Origin: Armillaria gallica
Taxonomy: Eukaryota; Basidiomycota; Agaricomycetes; Agaricales; Physalacriaceae
Assembly: GCA_037576215.1 (NCBI GenBank)
Contig: JBANDB010000015.1
Location: forward strand, 186,001-250,000
Direction: 5' to 3'
Length of the DNA: 64,000 nt
Part shown: in pieces, positions 12,861 to 24,811 of the stretch
How the letters are laid out: the number at the start of each line of letters is the position of its first letter
Position numbering within the stretch: the first letter of the stretch is position 1
Notes under the pieces: generated by a model
What the model was told of the DNA's origin: nothing
Databases searched by the model: none
What the model saw: the letters and a program-made list of their open reading frames with translations, nothing else
Position numbers and translations under genes: made by a program

Positions 12861-15182
12861 ATGCGCGCTTTAGGCAAAGACTTGTTATCCTCTGTGCTCC
12901 TCGCCATTTTCATGGCAGGACTCGCATTTGCTGCTCCTCGGTCAGCATATACAAAGCGCTCCAACCACCGATTGACAACAATTGCGGGCGGCGTGCAGAT
13001 CGAGAGTTACCATCCCGAATCATCATACAAGGTGCTATCTTCAGGTTCACAGATTACTACTGCGATCTGATAGATTCCCCCAGACGTATGGAGAAGGCAA
13101 AGGAGTATCATCTTTCGACGCGAGTGACCTGGGAGCATCAACTGTCTCCTTCATTGCCTCAGAGCTAGGCTTAAATTCTTCTAACATCGCGTATCGATCT
13201 GGACGTACTGATGAGAACAGCATGAGTTATGCTTACGCGAATCAATACTACGTATATGTTTCTTTCTCCATATGTTGGTAGCGCATACTGATATTTCATT
13301 TTCCTAGGACGGTGTTACATTCTCTAATGCCGTTGCAAATGTTGCTTTCAAGAACGGGAAGGTCGTTGCTTTTGGATCGTCCTTTGTAAATACATGTAAG
13401 CAAGTCGTCATTTTACCTGGCGTTTCCGCTCATTTTGAAACCATCCATAGCCAACATTGCATCATCTTCGCCATCCGTGTCCCTTGACTCTATCATTGGC
13501 AAAGTTGAGAATGTATTCACTGCCCCATACAACGGCATCCACTCGCTTGAATACTTGGCCCAATCAGATGGATCTGTTGCGCTCGCCCATGCAGTTCAAA
13601 TTCTGAAGCCCGAGGCAAACATCGGCTACCAAGTATTCGTCGATGCTCATTCAGGAGAAATCTTGGCACTCACAGATTATTCTTCTCATGCGACAGTAAT
13701 GCACTTCTTACGATTGATTTTGCAACTCGTCTAATCTGAATTTAGTACACAGTTGTCCCTATAAACAGTGCATCTGTGGCAGAGGGCCAAGATGCGCTGG
13801 TTGATCCTGAGGACTTCGGTTCTTCCCCCATGGGCTGGGTACAGAATAGACGGACTTCGTAAGTCTCAAATAATGCTTATTCCAATCTCTGAATTGGCAT
13901 ATAGTGGAAATAATGTTATCTCCTACAAAGGATTCGGAGATGTCGAAAACACTACTATAGAGTCATCGCCTGGAATCTTTGATTATCTTTACGACGTCAC
14001 TGTAGGCCCTACGGAGGGAAGTAACATTGACGCGGTTCGCACCAACGTTTTCTATGTCATCAACAAGATGCATGACTTCACGTACAAATACGGCTGGACT
14101 GAATCTGCTTACAATTTCCAAAATGACAACTTCGGTCGTGGCGGACTGGACGAGGACCCCGTGTTTGTGATTAATCAGGATACCTCGGATGTTAACAATG
14201 CCTATTTCTTCACATTTGCAGAGTAAGCTGCTCGCTGACTTCATAGGCCTGATACTGATACTGTATGTAGTGGGACGGGAGGAATTTGTCAAATGTTCCT
14301 CTGGAATCATTCAATCCCCTATCGTGATCCATCAATGCAGAATGATGTCATTGTTCATGAATATACGCACGGTCTGAGCAACCGCCTGACTGGAGGTGGA
14401 ACAGGTTTATGCTTGCAGAACCCTGAATCTGAGGGATTAGGGGAAGGTCGGTAGAACTTGCAAACTTCTACTCAAGTCTTAGTAGCTGACATGTTTGTCA
14501 GGATGGTCCGATGCGATGGCCGAGTATGAGTTATGATCCATTGTTGAACTTCTTGGAACACTCACCCTTTTTAGGTGGACTCAACAGACGAGTGGTAACA
14601 TCACTGATTATGTTATTGGAGTCTGGGTGGACAACAATCCCTCCGGTCTACGCCACTACCCATATTCCACAGATCCTAGGGTCAATCCACTTAGATATTC
14701 TTTTCTTGCTCAGCTATTCGCAAATCAGCCAGAGAGACAGACTCACTGTAGGTTCTTTCAGCATCATATCAAAGCACGTCGTCGCTCACTGTTGACCGGT
14801 CTATAGATATGGGCGAGATATGGGCGAACATGCTGCACAATGTCTATGCCGGCCTCGTGGAAGCACACGGATGGTCCCCGACTGCCATGGAGGACGCTTC
14901 TGGCTCCGAAGGAAATATTGTCTACCTTCACCTCTTTATTGATGCGTTCTCTCTTCAACCCTGCAACCCTACATGTGAGTCCCTATTCCTCGGGTTGTCA
15001 ACAGTCATCTGACTAGTCCTGCAGTTGTACAAGCTCGCGAAGCGTTGATCCTGGCTGACCGGCTCCGCTACAGGGAAGCAAATAGGTGCATCCTTTGGAA
15101 TGCGTTCGCGAGCCGTGGACTTGGGCTCTTGGCTCATGAATATGTCTATGTTGATGATGAGACCGTTCCTGTTGACTGCTGA
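12861..15182 (+). CDS. Fungalysin (peptidase family M36), secreted metalloprotease, 11 exons
   Basis: Secreted zinc endopeptidase made as a pre-pro-enzyme. Exons: 12861-13031, 13084-13251, 13308-13395, 13451-13695, 13746-13858, 13905-14222, 14271-14446, 14502-14523, 14575-14747, 14807-14974, 15025-15182; all ten introns (46-59 bp) are GT..AG and phases join to exactly 1800 nt (599 aa plus TGA), the usual family size. ATG 12861 is used because the upstream in-frame codon at 12855 is TTG. Residues 1-24 form a signal peptide (hydrophobic core, AFA-A cleavage). An FTP-type propeptide follows; the mature enzyme probably starts near 225-240. Conserved NFQNDNFG lies at about 332-339, the zinc motif HEYTH at 397-401, the third ligand at E426 in GEGWSD, and QPCNPT near the C-terminus. 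Exon 8 is a 22-nt microexon next to the active site. No stop or frame break was found, so it looks functional. Transcript data would confirm the splice sites. Confidence 0.95.
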
Positions 15183-17114
15183 ATGTGGAGATCAGTTCCT
15201 CCGTTCAGCCTCAGAGAAGTCTAATGAATGATTATGATTGAATGCTTAGCATGTGTGTATCGTATGATTATATGCAGTTCCGAGTCCTATGTATGCAGGT
15301 TACTCGATTGTTCTAACAGCTTCAAAAACCTCGTGGGAAAGTCTGCTCAGTACTCACTTGGCAAAACCTTCCCTCTATTTGGTTCATTTAGCGCTATTAC
15401 TATGTCGTGTTTCCAACATTATACACGAAGACATGTACGCATTCATAGGATCTGATAGAGCATTTTACGACAGGTTGTTATAAAGCAAGTCATCAGGCGA
15501 TGAGGGTCAAAATATGTCGACGAGATGAACCCTTGTTGAGAAATCCTGATGGCATGCATATAATCCAAGATGTTCATCAGCATGGTTTAGAATAGAGCAT
15601 GAGAGTCAGCTAGGTGTTAGGTATGTGACATTAAAACTGATACCAACTATTGAGTCATATACAAGATGTTGAGTGCGAAATCCAACCAGAGAACACATTA
15701 CAATCCTCCGACACTTCATAGCAATCTTCAAACGTATGCTCTCTATGGTCAGACAAGTAACAGCTGTGAAACCATTCCGAACATTTGATCAACACTACCA
15801 CAAGTTCAAAGGGAATGAGCCATTCTTGTATCCAAACACTGACAGTTTTAGAGATTTCTATTTTACTGGACCATCAAGGTCTTTTGTATGCTATTTCTCT
15901 GATCAGAAAATCATCAGCACCTGTGATTGATGGAAGGAGCAAAGTTCTCACCGCATTTCGCACAATTGTTCATCCGTCCTGGGTTACTTAATGCTCAATA
16001 GCAACAGTACTAACAGATGCGCTGTTAGAGTACAGTGTTTGATTGTGCCATCGCTATCGAGGTGGATAACCGGGAATTTTGATGTGCATCTCGGACAATT
16101 TGCAGTGCTTAGCTCTAGTAAGGGCCTAGATTTATCACCTCTTAGTACTGCTGGAATCATTTGACAATGTACTACTTGAGATGCTTACTCCCTAGTTTGT
16201 TCTTGCCGGGAAATGAGAAGTTCATCTAGTAATTTTTTTGGTCATCCATGATGTGGTCCTTTCAGTATGACATCTGATATGTACAGCTGGTACTACTTTT
16301 TCCTCCTTTACTCTTCATCAAGTGAGTGTATGCTCGTTGTCACTTTGAAGAACTCTGTGGTAGTAAATTTGCTAGGTCGGAAAGGAACAGCCGTAGTGGA
16401 CAGCTTTTGGATATTAATTAGAGTAGCCCAGAATTTGGAACCGCTGACATGGTGGAAGGGCTATAATCCCATGAATCAGCTTCCAGATGTATAACAAGGA
16501 ATATGAATCTACCAACTTGGCACATGGAACATTCTGGACATTTGAGATAACACTTATTGTAAGATGGGAAAGTGGGCAAAACGGTGCACGAAAGGTGAAC
16601 ATTTCCTAGACACAAAGGTCACGGCATGAACCTTTGATATGTTGAGATTGTTTGATTCAAGGAAGGTTGGCATCACCATCAGGCAGCCATGGGAGGTGGA
16701 GATTTGCGGACCAGTCAGCATCGCACTCACATGCTGTTTATGGTCCCTTACTTCAGCCCAGGAATTCCTTCGTTGACACTAAAAATGAGATACTGATGTC
16801 CTGGGGTGTATTGTTGTTAAATCCTTGTCTATTACCAGTCAATCAGACCCCTTGTCTTGCCATTCCTTTTTGACAAACCATTGAAAGGTGCTGAGCGCCT
16901 ATATGAATGCAAAGTGCTACACACTAAACACCACACAAACACTCAGTAATTGCAGTTCGAAGGGAGGTATGCTATACCAAGTTATGATGCTTTGTACCAT
17001 AGTTAACTAGTTCCGGGTGCAATGAATATGATTTGTATAAAGAATATATTGCGATGTCCACTCTAAGTTCGACGTGTTACTAAACACAAACTTTAAACTG
17101 ATACAGAATAACTG
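15183..17114. other. Downstream interval without a recognisable gene
   Basis: Begins right after the fungalysin stop. Frames are short (85 codons at most) and none shows a known motif. CpG becomes scarce within this stretch compared with the DNA to its left. Confidence 0.5.
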
Positions 17115-17704
17115 CCTGGTGCAGGTTCTGAACTCGTGCTGGCTGCCTGGTGCAGTTTCAATACTGATACATTGCACCTGGTTGCGACTTAAAACACACT
17201 GACTGGTTCTGAACTGTTTCTCAGGTCTGACTTTCTGTTTCTAGCTTAATACTGTTTGCTTGCTTGTCGGTTCTTGCACATATGGAGTGACCAGGTCACA
17301 AACTTTCTATTCCAGGTGAGTCTACGACTCGAAGCTCTTAACCAATTAAACCTGTACTATTTGCCTGGTAGCGTTCCGGGGGTCAGAAACCTGCCTCCCC
17401 ATTAGATACATGACCTGTATTTATACTATCCTACTGATACACTATTACCAAGCCTTTTCACTACTGACTAATATGCTTGCTGACCCAGCTTGGTGAGGAT
17501 AAACGCTCTACCTGGCAGATATTATCTCATCCGTGGCTACCTGGTCGATTGATCATACTAGATCATTACCAGGCGATCAGATAACTTCTGCCGGAATGCC
17601 GGGTGATTACACTATACGAGTCACAAACCTGGAACCTCGGTCGACCAGGTAGAATACCGATCTTCTATTCAAGTGTTGGATCAGCCTGTTTCGAAGTTAC
17701 CAGG
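17115..17704. repeat. Cluster of CCTGGT / ACCAGG hexamers
   Basis: Nine exact CCTGGT or ACCAGG words occur in 590 bp, at 17115, 17146, 17177, 17290, 17364, 17540, 17578, 17644 and 17699, in both orientations; about 0.3 would be expected by chance. The first three are exactly 31 bp apart, and the first two share TGCCTGGTGCAG. Variants with one change (17511, 17628) add to it. It resembles a binding-site array or the unique region of an unrecognised LTR or MITE. Confidence 0.55.
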
Positions 17705-18000
17705 TGGATGTCTTTCTTTACAATGTGTTACTTTCTTTTGGTATCTTACTGATTGGTACAAGGTAATACTGTTGTATTGCCCGGAAATGTTAAATTACAC
17801 ATGTTTTTGAAGGGTGTATGCCCGGCAGGCATATCACCATATGTGGAAAGTCATCCTAATTTGAATGAGAAACTCAAATGGACTACAGATATGAATCTCG
17901 GGCCCTTATTCTACAATTTCTCCATTTCAACACTCGAAAGTGGCTATATGCAGGTCATTGGGTGAATCGAGTCAACCACAAGAGACAGGCCAGCTTGTTA

Positions 18001-18565
18001 TTATGGCGTCACCATTGGCTTTCATGTTCTTGGAAGGCCATGTGTGTCTATTGCTGCGGATGAATGACAGTCAAAAGATATATCTGGGCTTTTCCTTTCA
18101 TGTCCAGGAAATTCCGATACAAACTGGGAAAATCCAAAATATATTATGCACTTCATTATGCAAGTCCAGATAATGTAGTAGGCATATAGCAAAGTCATGG
18201 CTAAGCTACCATATTGGTTTTCTTTGTAATGCTGCTTCCCATCTTGCAGTGCACATTTGATGTTGTAAATGATGACCTCTCCGATGCCATTCTGCCCTTC
18301 AAAGCTGGACCAGCCATGAATCCCTTGGCCGTATACTCTGAGCTGAATGGAGTGCAGAAAAGACAAATATGCAGGGAATAAAAAGCAGCCAAGGTCAAGT
18401 CAGGGTACAAAATGACTAGGGGCACCAAGGGGGTACCTGAAATGTACAGACCAGGACAGTAATCAAGTACATTTCTGAGCATGTCATGGCGGAAAAGAAG
18501 AGCCGAGCGGCCCGACCATTTCAAGGTCCGACAACTCTGACCACTGCTATCCCTGATTCTTTCCA
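18001..18565. repeat. Dispersed repeat, copy 2 (pairs with 1231-2200)
   Basis: Same-orientation relative of 1231-2200 without the MITE. It contains ACCTGAAATG, CAGACCAGGACAGTAAT and GGAAAAGAAGAGCC, as does copy 1. Several CpGs of copy 1 are TpG or CpA here. No coding frame is recognised. Confidence 0.7.
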
Positions 18566-18763
18566 AAGAATGAGGAAAGTTATAGAAAACTGTAACTGAA
18601 CAAAACATTCTGCAGGTCTCATGAATCAAGCTCCAACTGAATTTTGGGAAACATTGGTGAGCTCTCAAAGCAGATGCACAGTGTGGTGGTGCCTTGATAT
18701 CAAGGGCATAGTGGAAATAAAATTGCACACATGACATACATTTTCACATTTAAGGTCAGGGCG

Positions 18764-19090
18764 ACCCCCCTCCTGCCATATACAGTAATAATATATCCAT
18801 ATTGGAAGTGCTTAGTAATGCTTTGTAAGTTACCAGGAAGGTACCAGCTTGTACCGGTTCATTGCCAAGCATTGCCAGTCAGCTGCCCTACCTCACTTTC
18901 ACTAGGAATCTGCCTAAGAAGACTATTTAAGCATGAAAAAAGTACATTTGTACAATTCAGTTGAAATAAACATAAATCAGACCTCCAGCAATGTCTTAAC
19001 AGTATTAAATAAGGCATGTTGGTTTTGTGTTTAAGGTTCAGACCACTCCCCCACTCCCCCCTACCCTATGTGCCAGATTTTAGCTGCACC
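18764..19090. repeat. Inverted dispersed repeat, left member (pairs with 33811-34160)
   Basis: The reverse complement of this block aligns with 33811-34160: shared words include TACCCTATGTGCCAGATTTTA (one or two changes), TTTAAGG(T/C)TCAGACC, and the outer part with CCATATA and AATATAT.CATATT. The two blocks face each other 15 kb apart. They may be old termini or 3' regions of the same transposon type. Confidence 0.55.
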
Positions 19091-22000
19091 ACCCACTTGC
19101 TTGATATTGGACATGGCCAACATGCAAACCAGTCCCACACCTGGCTTTATGTGCATATGGCAAGATGTTGACACTGCCAGAGCACCCTCTTGAATGGACA
19201 GCTACAAAGATGTGATCTTTGACTCCCTCAGTTATTGTTTTGCATCATTTCGGGTTAGGCTTCAGTCCATGGTCACTCCCATGCAGTTGGACTCCAGGAT
19301 TATTTTGTTCAGTGTTGCAGGTAGAAGGGTAACTTGCCTATGTTATGGTCCATATGTGCTTTCCCCCAATTTTTGACTGTATTCATTAATTGTATTCCAG
19401 GTGGTGCTGTCAGTTTTATACCTATGTGTCTTGTGTATTTCACTGTCTCTGCCCCCCCTGACCTACTTAGCCTTCAACAGTTTGTGCCCAGCTTTTGCGA
19501 CAGTGCCACTCACAACTACTGGGGCCATCTGCTATGCAACTGCAGAAGGAGACACCTGTTTACCAAGTGTACTTGTACATGCTGTGATATCATTTTTGAG
19601 ACTTTCATTAATATCTGTTTGATAACTGTCTGTAGTGATACCACTGCCTCTGGAGATCTCAAGGCTTATTCAACCACCTGACTCAGACTGATCTATGCTC
19701 CTTGCCAACATATGGAATACTCATTCCAGGGACCTCACAAGATCTAATTATTGACCTTTATTATACTGATTCATACAGACTTGCTGTGTCAATCATACTC
19801 AAGATGCATGAATGTGTTCAAGTCAAATATTTCTGCATTGGCCAGAGTATGGTTATCATTGACCTCATGGATTTCAGCAGCATCTTCGCCTTTGCTGACT
19901 GGGCTGAACATGGACTAGAATGATTAAATATCCTTGTGGGAATGCTGGTATGGTGACTTGGGAGTACAAGCAACTGCAGAAGTAGAAAATGCACATGAAA
20001 TTTTCTATCAACCAGCAAAAACTAACTGTTTTCTTAGCCTTCATGCAAATAACCTCCATCCTGGTTTACTCATCATCTACATATCATCCCAAAGCTGCAT
20101 GAGACAGTTTGCAAGTCCTCAGTCATCAATGTTCATAACACCTTGGTTGATTTTGATGTTGGCTAACCCTTTCATCTTTGTAGTGCTGAATTTTGTCTTT
20201 TCAATCCCTACAACTCCATGTCCTGGATTCACCTGTGATCACCATGACCACTGTAAACCCAGGATTGTTTTTCAAAAGCCTCTGAACTGGTATTCCAGTT
20301 GATGAGGTGAAAGAGCTTAGTCTAACACCTGAAGAAGGTAGCCAACAGCTCATTACAGTGTTGTTGGGACACTGAATGATGAGGAAAAGCTTTACAGAAA
20401 GTACATACAGATGTCTGAGTTGTAGAAGAGAGTGATTTTGTGATCAGTGAGGATGTGAAGATTGTACAGGCTAAAGTATGGGTAAGTGATTTCCCTGTGA
20501 GACAATGGAGTGGATTATTGATGTCTTGGGTTTAGGGAGAGATGTTGGATATTTCAGGTAAAATTGATCCCAAGGTCTTGGATGTGGTGAAAGCATATTT
20601 TGGTTAGTGTTCTAGGAGAAAAAATGGATGTAGATGCCAGAGAACGATAACAGGGAACATGTGGATGGTATGTTATTTTCTATTGAGAAGTGTACCTTAC
20701 TGACTGTGGAGAGATAAACAGTTCAATGAAATGCATATAACATGATTTTATGAAGAGTCATACTTTCTTGGTGTGTACACAAGCATTCTGAACATGGGGT
20801 TAATGGAGAGATCTGTAATTGATATATGTCAAGGTACCTTTTTGACCCATCCTTCAGATTTTGGCTGACCTATGTGCAGATGCTCTTATGTGATATTGTA
20901 CATCCTGGAGCAATTCATCCTTGTTTTCCTCCTAGCTTCACCTTTGGGGATGATGCTTCCTGGAATCTTTTGTTTCTTTTATATAGGCTATCTCTGAAGC
21001 TTGCCGTATTCGTGTTCACTTTGTCTTGAGGTATATGCATTGGACAATCACTGTCCTGCTTTTGGGAAGTAATTTCATATTGCAGCACCTGAAAATGACA
21101 CATAACAGGTAACCTGAATGCCCATTTCTTCAGGTTGTCAAGGCACAACCTGTTTGCATATACATACACATTCCTTTCGTGATTCTTGGAGATCTCTGGG
21201 CACTTGTTACTCTTCCATTATTCCTAATAGGCAGGTTGTTCTCAAAGCTCATTGTTTTGTTCAGAAACTTGGCTACTTTGATGTGCCTTTGACTCTTCAG
21301 ATGCATAAGCAAGGGCAGCACACCACTCTAGAAAATCAGTGATTTGAGACTATTAGGGCACTTAAAGAAGCAGGCACAACTCCAGAAATCAGACTGGCAT
21401 CTCTGCATCCATTCTCCATGACAACTGGGTTCCCTGAACATGAGTCAGGAATGGATTCATGAACTATTGTTCCCATACCTGTTAACCACATTGCTGGAGC
21501 CCATCTTGCTAAAACCCTTGGTGTGATTGTCAACTACTGTTCCTCTATAAATATTCAGTTGGAGCACATTCTAAGTGTGGAATGCTACACTTTTGAACGT
21601 GGCAGGTTGTAGGTCGATGGATCAAAATTGAAAGCTTTTGTAAATGTAATCAGTGTTGATGAACACATTGGTGCCTTCATGACATCTACAAAATACGAGA
21701 GCAGGGGATGGAATGGCTGTCTTTTTGTTCCTTACATACTTGGCAAGCTAACATCTATGAGTATATTTCAGTGCATGACAAATAGCTGCCTAAATATTTC
21801 TTGTGGACATTTTTACCCCTATGCTACTCTTCTATTTCATTTTATTCCGAGAATAATTGACAAGTGGCTAGTATCCATCGGATGACACACCATTGGTATG
21901 GCAAATCCTCATTTTCCAAGTCTTTTTTCTCACTAATGTCTCTGCATAGTGCATGCACATACAGGCTGTCAAAACCCTAAATTTCAGTGATGCTGCACCA

Positions 22001-22563
22001 GCTACATTTCTAGCCTGCTTGAGATGGTCAGCACCTATTGGCAGACAGATGATCTTCTGAAGTGTTGTGTTAAAGCCAGGCATAGTGCTGAGTTCATGAA
22101 GTGACCAATTTGTCTGTGCAACTTCATCATCCTTTGTCTGTTCCTTTGAACTTATGGGTCCCTCACAGATGACCCATGATCCAGCATCAAGTATATTCAG
22201 CTACAGCTCCACACAATTTGGTGGGGCCAAGAGAATTCTGCATTCAACTGCATTTATCTGTGTTTGTGTAAGTTCAACTTGCATTTGGTTGTGTGCTTAT
22301 CAGTGTATTTAGATGTGTAGTCATCTGATAGCTCATGTAATTTCAATGATATCTGTTAATTATGTTTTCTGTTGAACATAGACTTACTTGTCTGAATTTC
22401 CTGGAGATGTCTCCATGACTGATTATGATGCAAGAATGAAGGTGAATCATCTGGAAATGCTATAAAAGCATGCATGTTAGTCAGTTCTAGTATCACAAAG
22501 AATATAGTACAGTTTTATGTCAAAGTACTTGTGCTGTTCTCAACTTTAAGTGAATCAGGCACC
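19091..22563. other. CpG-poor interval without a recognisable gene
   Basis: Only short frames in all six readings (122 codons at most at 19934-20302, plus); they look like remains of coding DNA broken by many stops, but no motif can be assigned. CpG dinucleotides are very rare here. Confidence 0.5.
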
Positions 22564-22571
22564 TATAAAAT

Positions 22572-22898
22572 TAGAGATCTTCATGAGTGTCACCTGTGAG
22601 TACTCATAGTCTGTTGGTTTTTAAATAACTCATGATTGGAAAATGCAAAAAGAATGAAAAAATAACCAATCTTCATCATTTTTTGAACTCTATTCAATGA
22701 TGAATGAAGTTTTATATTTCAAGAAAATTGATAATTTCTGAATTGCTGTCAAATATAAAACCTCATTCACCATTTCATAGAGCTCAAAAAATGATGAAGA
22801 TTGGTTATTTTTTCATTCTTTTTGCATTTTCCAATCATGAGTTATTTAAATAACAATGGACCATGAGTACTCATGGGGGACACTTGTGAAGATCTCTA
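22572..22898. mobile_element. hAT-type foldback MITE with perfect 8-bp TSD
   Basis: 327-bp palindromic element with ends TAGAGATCTTC and GAAGATCTCTA. The inverted arms extend for more than 100 bp on each side (for example AACTCATGATTGG on the left and CCAATCATGAGTT on the right). The 8-bp sequence TATAAAAT is repeated exactly at 22564-22571 and 22899-22906. An 8-bp duplication plus a TAGNG-like terminus is the hAT hallmark. It encodes nothing. The perfect TSD points to a fairly recent insertion. Confidence 0.88.
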
Positions 22899-23220
22899 TA
22901 TAAAATCAATGCAAACACTCATGCATCTCAAAAAGAGGTCACACATGTGTCAAAACATTGAACACAAGCATTAATATAATGCACACATGCATTCCTTTTG
23001 AAAATGCACACATTTGAGATTAAACACAAGCATGTGACAGTGATGTGACAAATCTGTGTTTGGTGTGTTTGATGTGTTCAAGTCTGAGTTGAACCAGTTG
23101 ACTTACTGTATGTACTTGTATGGATGAGATGGGGATTCACAGGGTTATGGATTCGCTGATGAAACCCATACCACCTTTGCATGTTACGTTTCTCAAAAAA
23201 GAGATGGTGTGAGTTGCCGG

Positions 23221-24811
23221 TGATGAGCCTAGACTTCTGTGGCAATGGCAACACCCAAAACTCGGGGAGAGCTTAGGCAATTAATGTAGCAACACAGCAA
23301 TCAAGGCAATGTGTGTGCGAGTGGTTCAGTGCACCTCCATGCAGTCAATTCCTCAATAACACAAGATACACTGCAACTTTTCAGTCAGCGAAGTAGTACT
23401 CTTGGTCAAGGAGTACTAATAGATGTTGGCTGTAAGTCTGGATGGATCTCAATAAATGAGATGGGACAGAATCTGGTATGACTTGTATACCAAGAAACCG
23501 TGATAGAAACTGCGAAAATGGTCTAGAAACCACGAAAATGGATCTAGAAATTGTGACAATGGACTAGAAATTGTTGCAATGCTCTAGAAATCGTGGGGGT
23601 GGACTAGAAATCGTGGCAATGGACTAGAAGACGTCAAAATAGCCTAGTAAATATGGCTTGGGGGTGTACCTAATATTGTGAGTCGAAACAATAGCAATAA
23701 ACATATGGAGACTGCAAGAAACTTGTAGAAATCGTAGCAACTGAGGTGCTGAGTGGGGTGCTGTGGCAATAGATGCACGGCAACTCCGAACAATGATAAA
23801 GACAAGGGTGATCCTATGGAGCTGAACTAGGCCTACACAGAGGCAATACTGAACTGGGTGATGCAAACGATGGCGATGTAGAAGGTGAAAGCGATGAAAC
23901 AATCCTATGTGGTGAAAGTGAAGCAATGTTGTGGCATTAAAAGACAAAAGCAAGTTATTGACGCAAGATTTTGTGTATTGGTGCAACCAACAACGTTTAA
24001 AGAGTAAAGCAAGTGGTGGGGAATAACTTAAAGTAACCATAGCTGACTGGTAATGCTGTAGCCTCGTCAACTGGGTAAGAACTAGCTCTAAAAATGTGGT
24101 ATCTACCTAGTTTTTATACTACAAGTACGATTTTATAAATAGAATATTCATCGGAGCCTTAGTAAGGCTGTAAGTCCTTGGCTTTTGTAATAGCTGTAGT
24201 AAACATATGGTATCTGTGGTTCTAAAGTAACAGCAAGTCCTTGATGTTGCCATGTATGGATGTGAACCATGTGGTTTTATTGAGCGATGAGCAGATCATG
24301 AGGTGCTGTGTAGCTGTGGATTATTGAGCTGCAGTTGCCATGCTGAGGTGTATGCATGGGGCAACAATAACTCGAAGTCTTGGCACTGTAACAGCTTTAG
24401 TAAATGCAGTCTGTAGTTGCCGTGGCTATAATTATCGTAGCTGGAGGGGTACTCGCGTCAATCACATCATTTCATTAACTGATTGATGAGCACATCAACC
24501 AGATGCTTCTGAGTGATGTAGCAACCCCATTTTAGGATGATTGTCAATCAAAGGTGCCTTGCCATGATGGGATATGGTAACTGTGATGCGAGGTGAGCTG
24601 GGAAGGATAACGGAGTGCGTGAGGAGTGGATGTCACAGTTTTAAGACTGTATCTGAATGTTTGTGGCATATACTGCAAAAATCCATGGTATTATCGAGTG
24701 TTGGCAGTGTTATGGAGTGTGTGAGGATTATAATGGTGTCGTTTCAAAGGTATTGGATGATGGATGGCTAAATCCATGAATTCTGAGTGTACAGAGCCTG
24801 GAGGCTCATCA
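23221..24811. mobile_element. Solo LTR, family 1, copy 1
   Basis: 1591-bp unit beginning TGATGAGCC and ending GGCTCATCA, a perfect 9-bp inverted end pair with the TG...CA of LTRs. It is flanked by CCGG (23217-23220) and CCAG (24812-24815), a 4-bp duplication with one transition. Copy 2 at 55897-57545 is alike over its full length with its own 4-bp duplication, so both are separate insertions that kept only one LTR. TATAAATA is at 24134-24141. An antisense open frame of 148 codons (23624-24070) is also open in copy 2. Compared with copy 2, many CpGs are TpG or CpA. Confidence 0.82.
23503..23655. repeat. 20-bp phased minisatellite inside solo LTR copy 1
   Basis: CTAG recurs at 23523, 23544, 23564, 23584, 23604, 23624 and 23644, i.e. 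seven units with a 20-bp period (one 21-bp step); a typical unit is CTAGAAATCGTGGCAATGGA. The other LTR copy has ten units. Confidence 0.85.

Noticed and set aside
23503..23655. CRISPR-like array
   Set aside because: The 20-bp units are contiguous without spacers, and the genome is eukaryotic.
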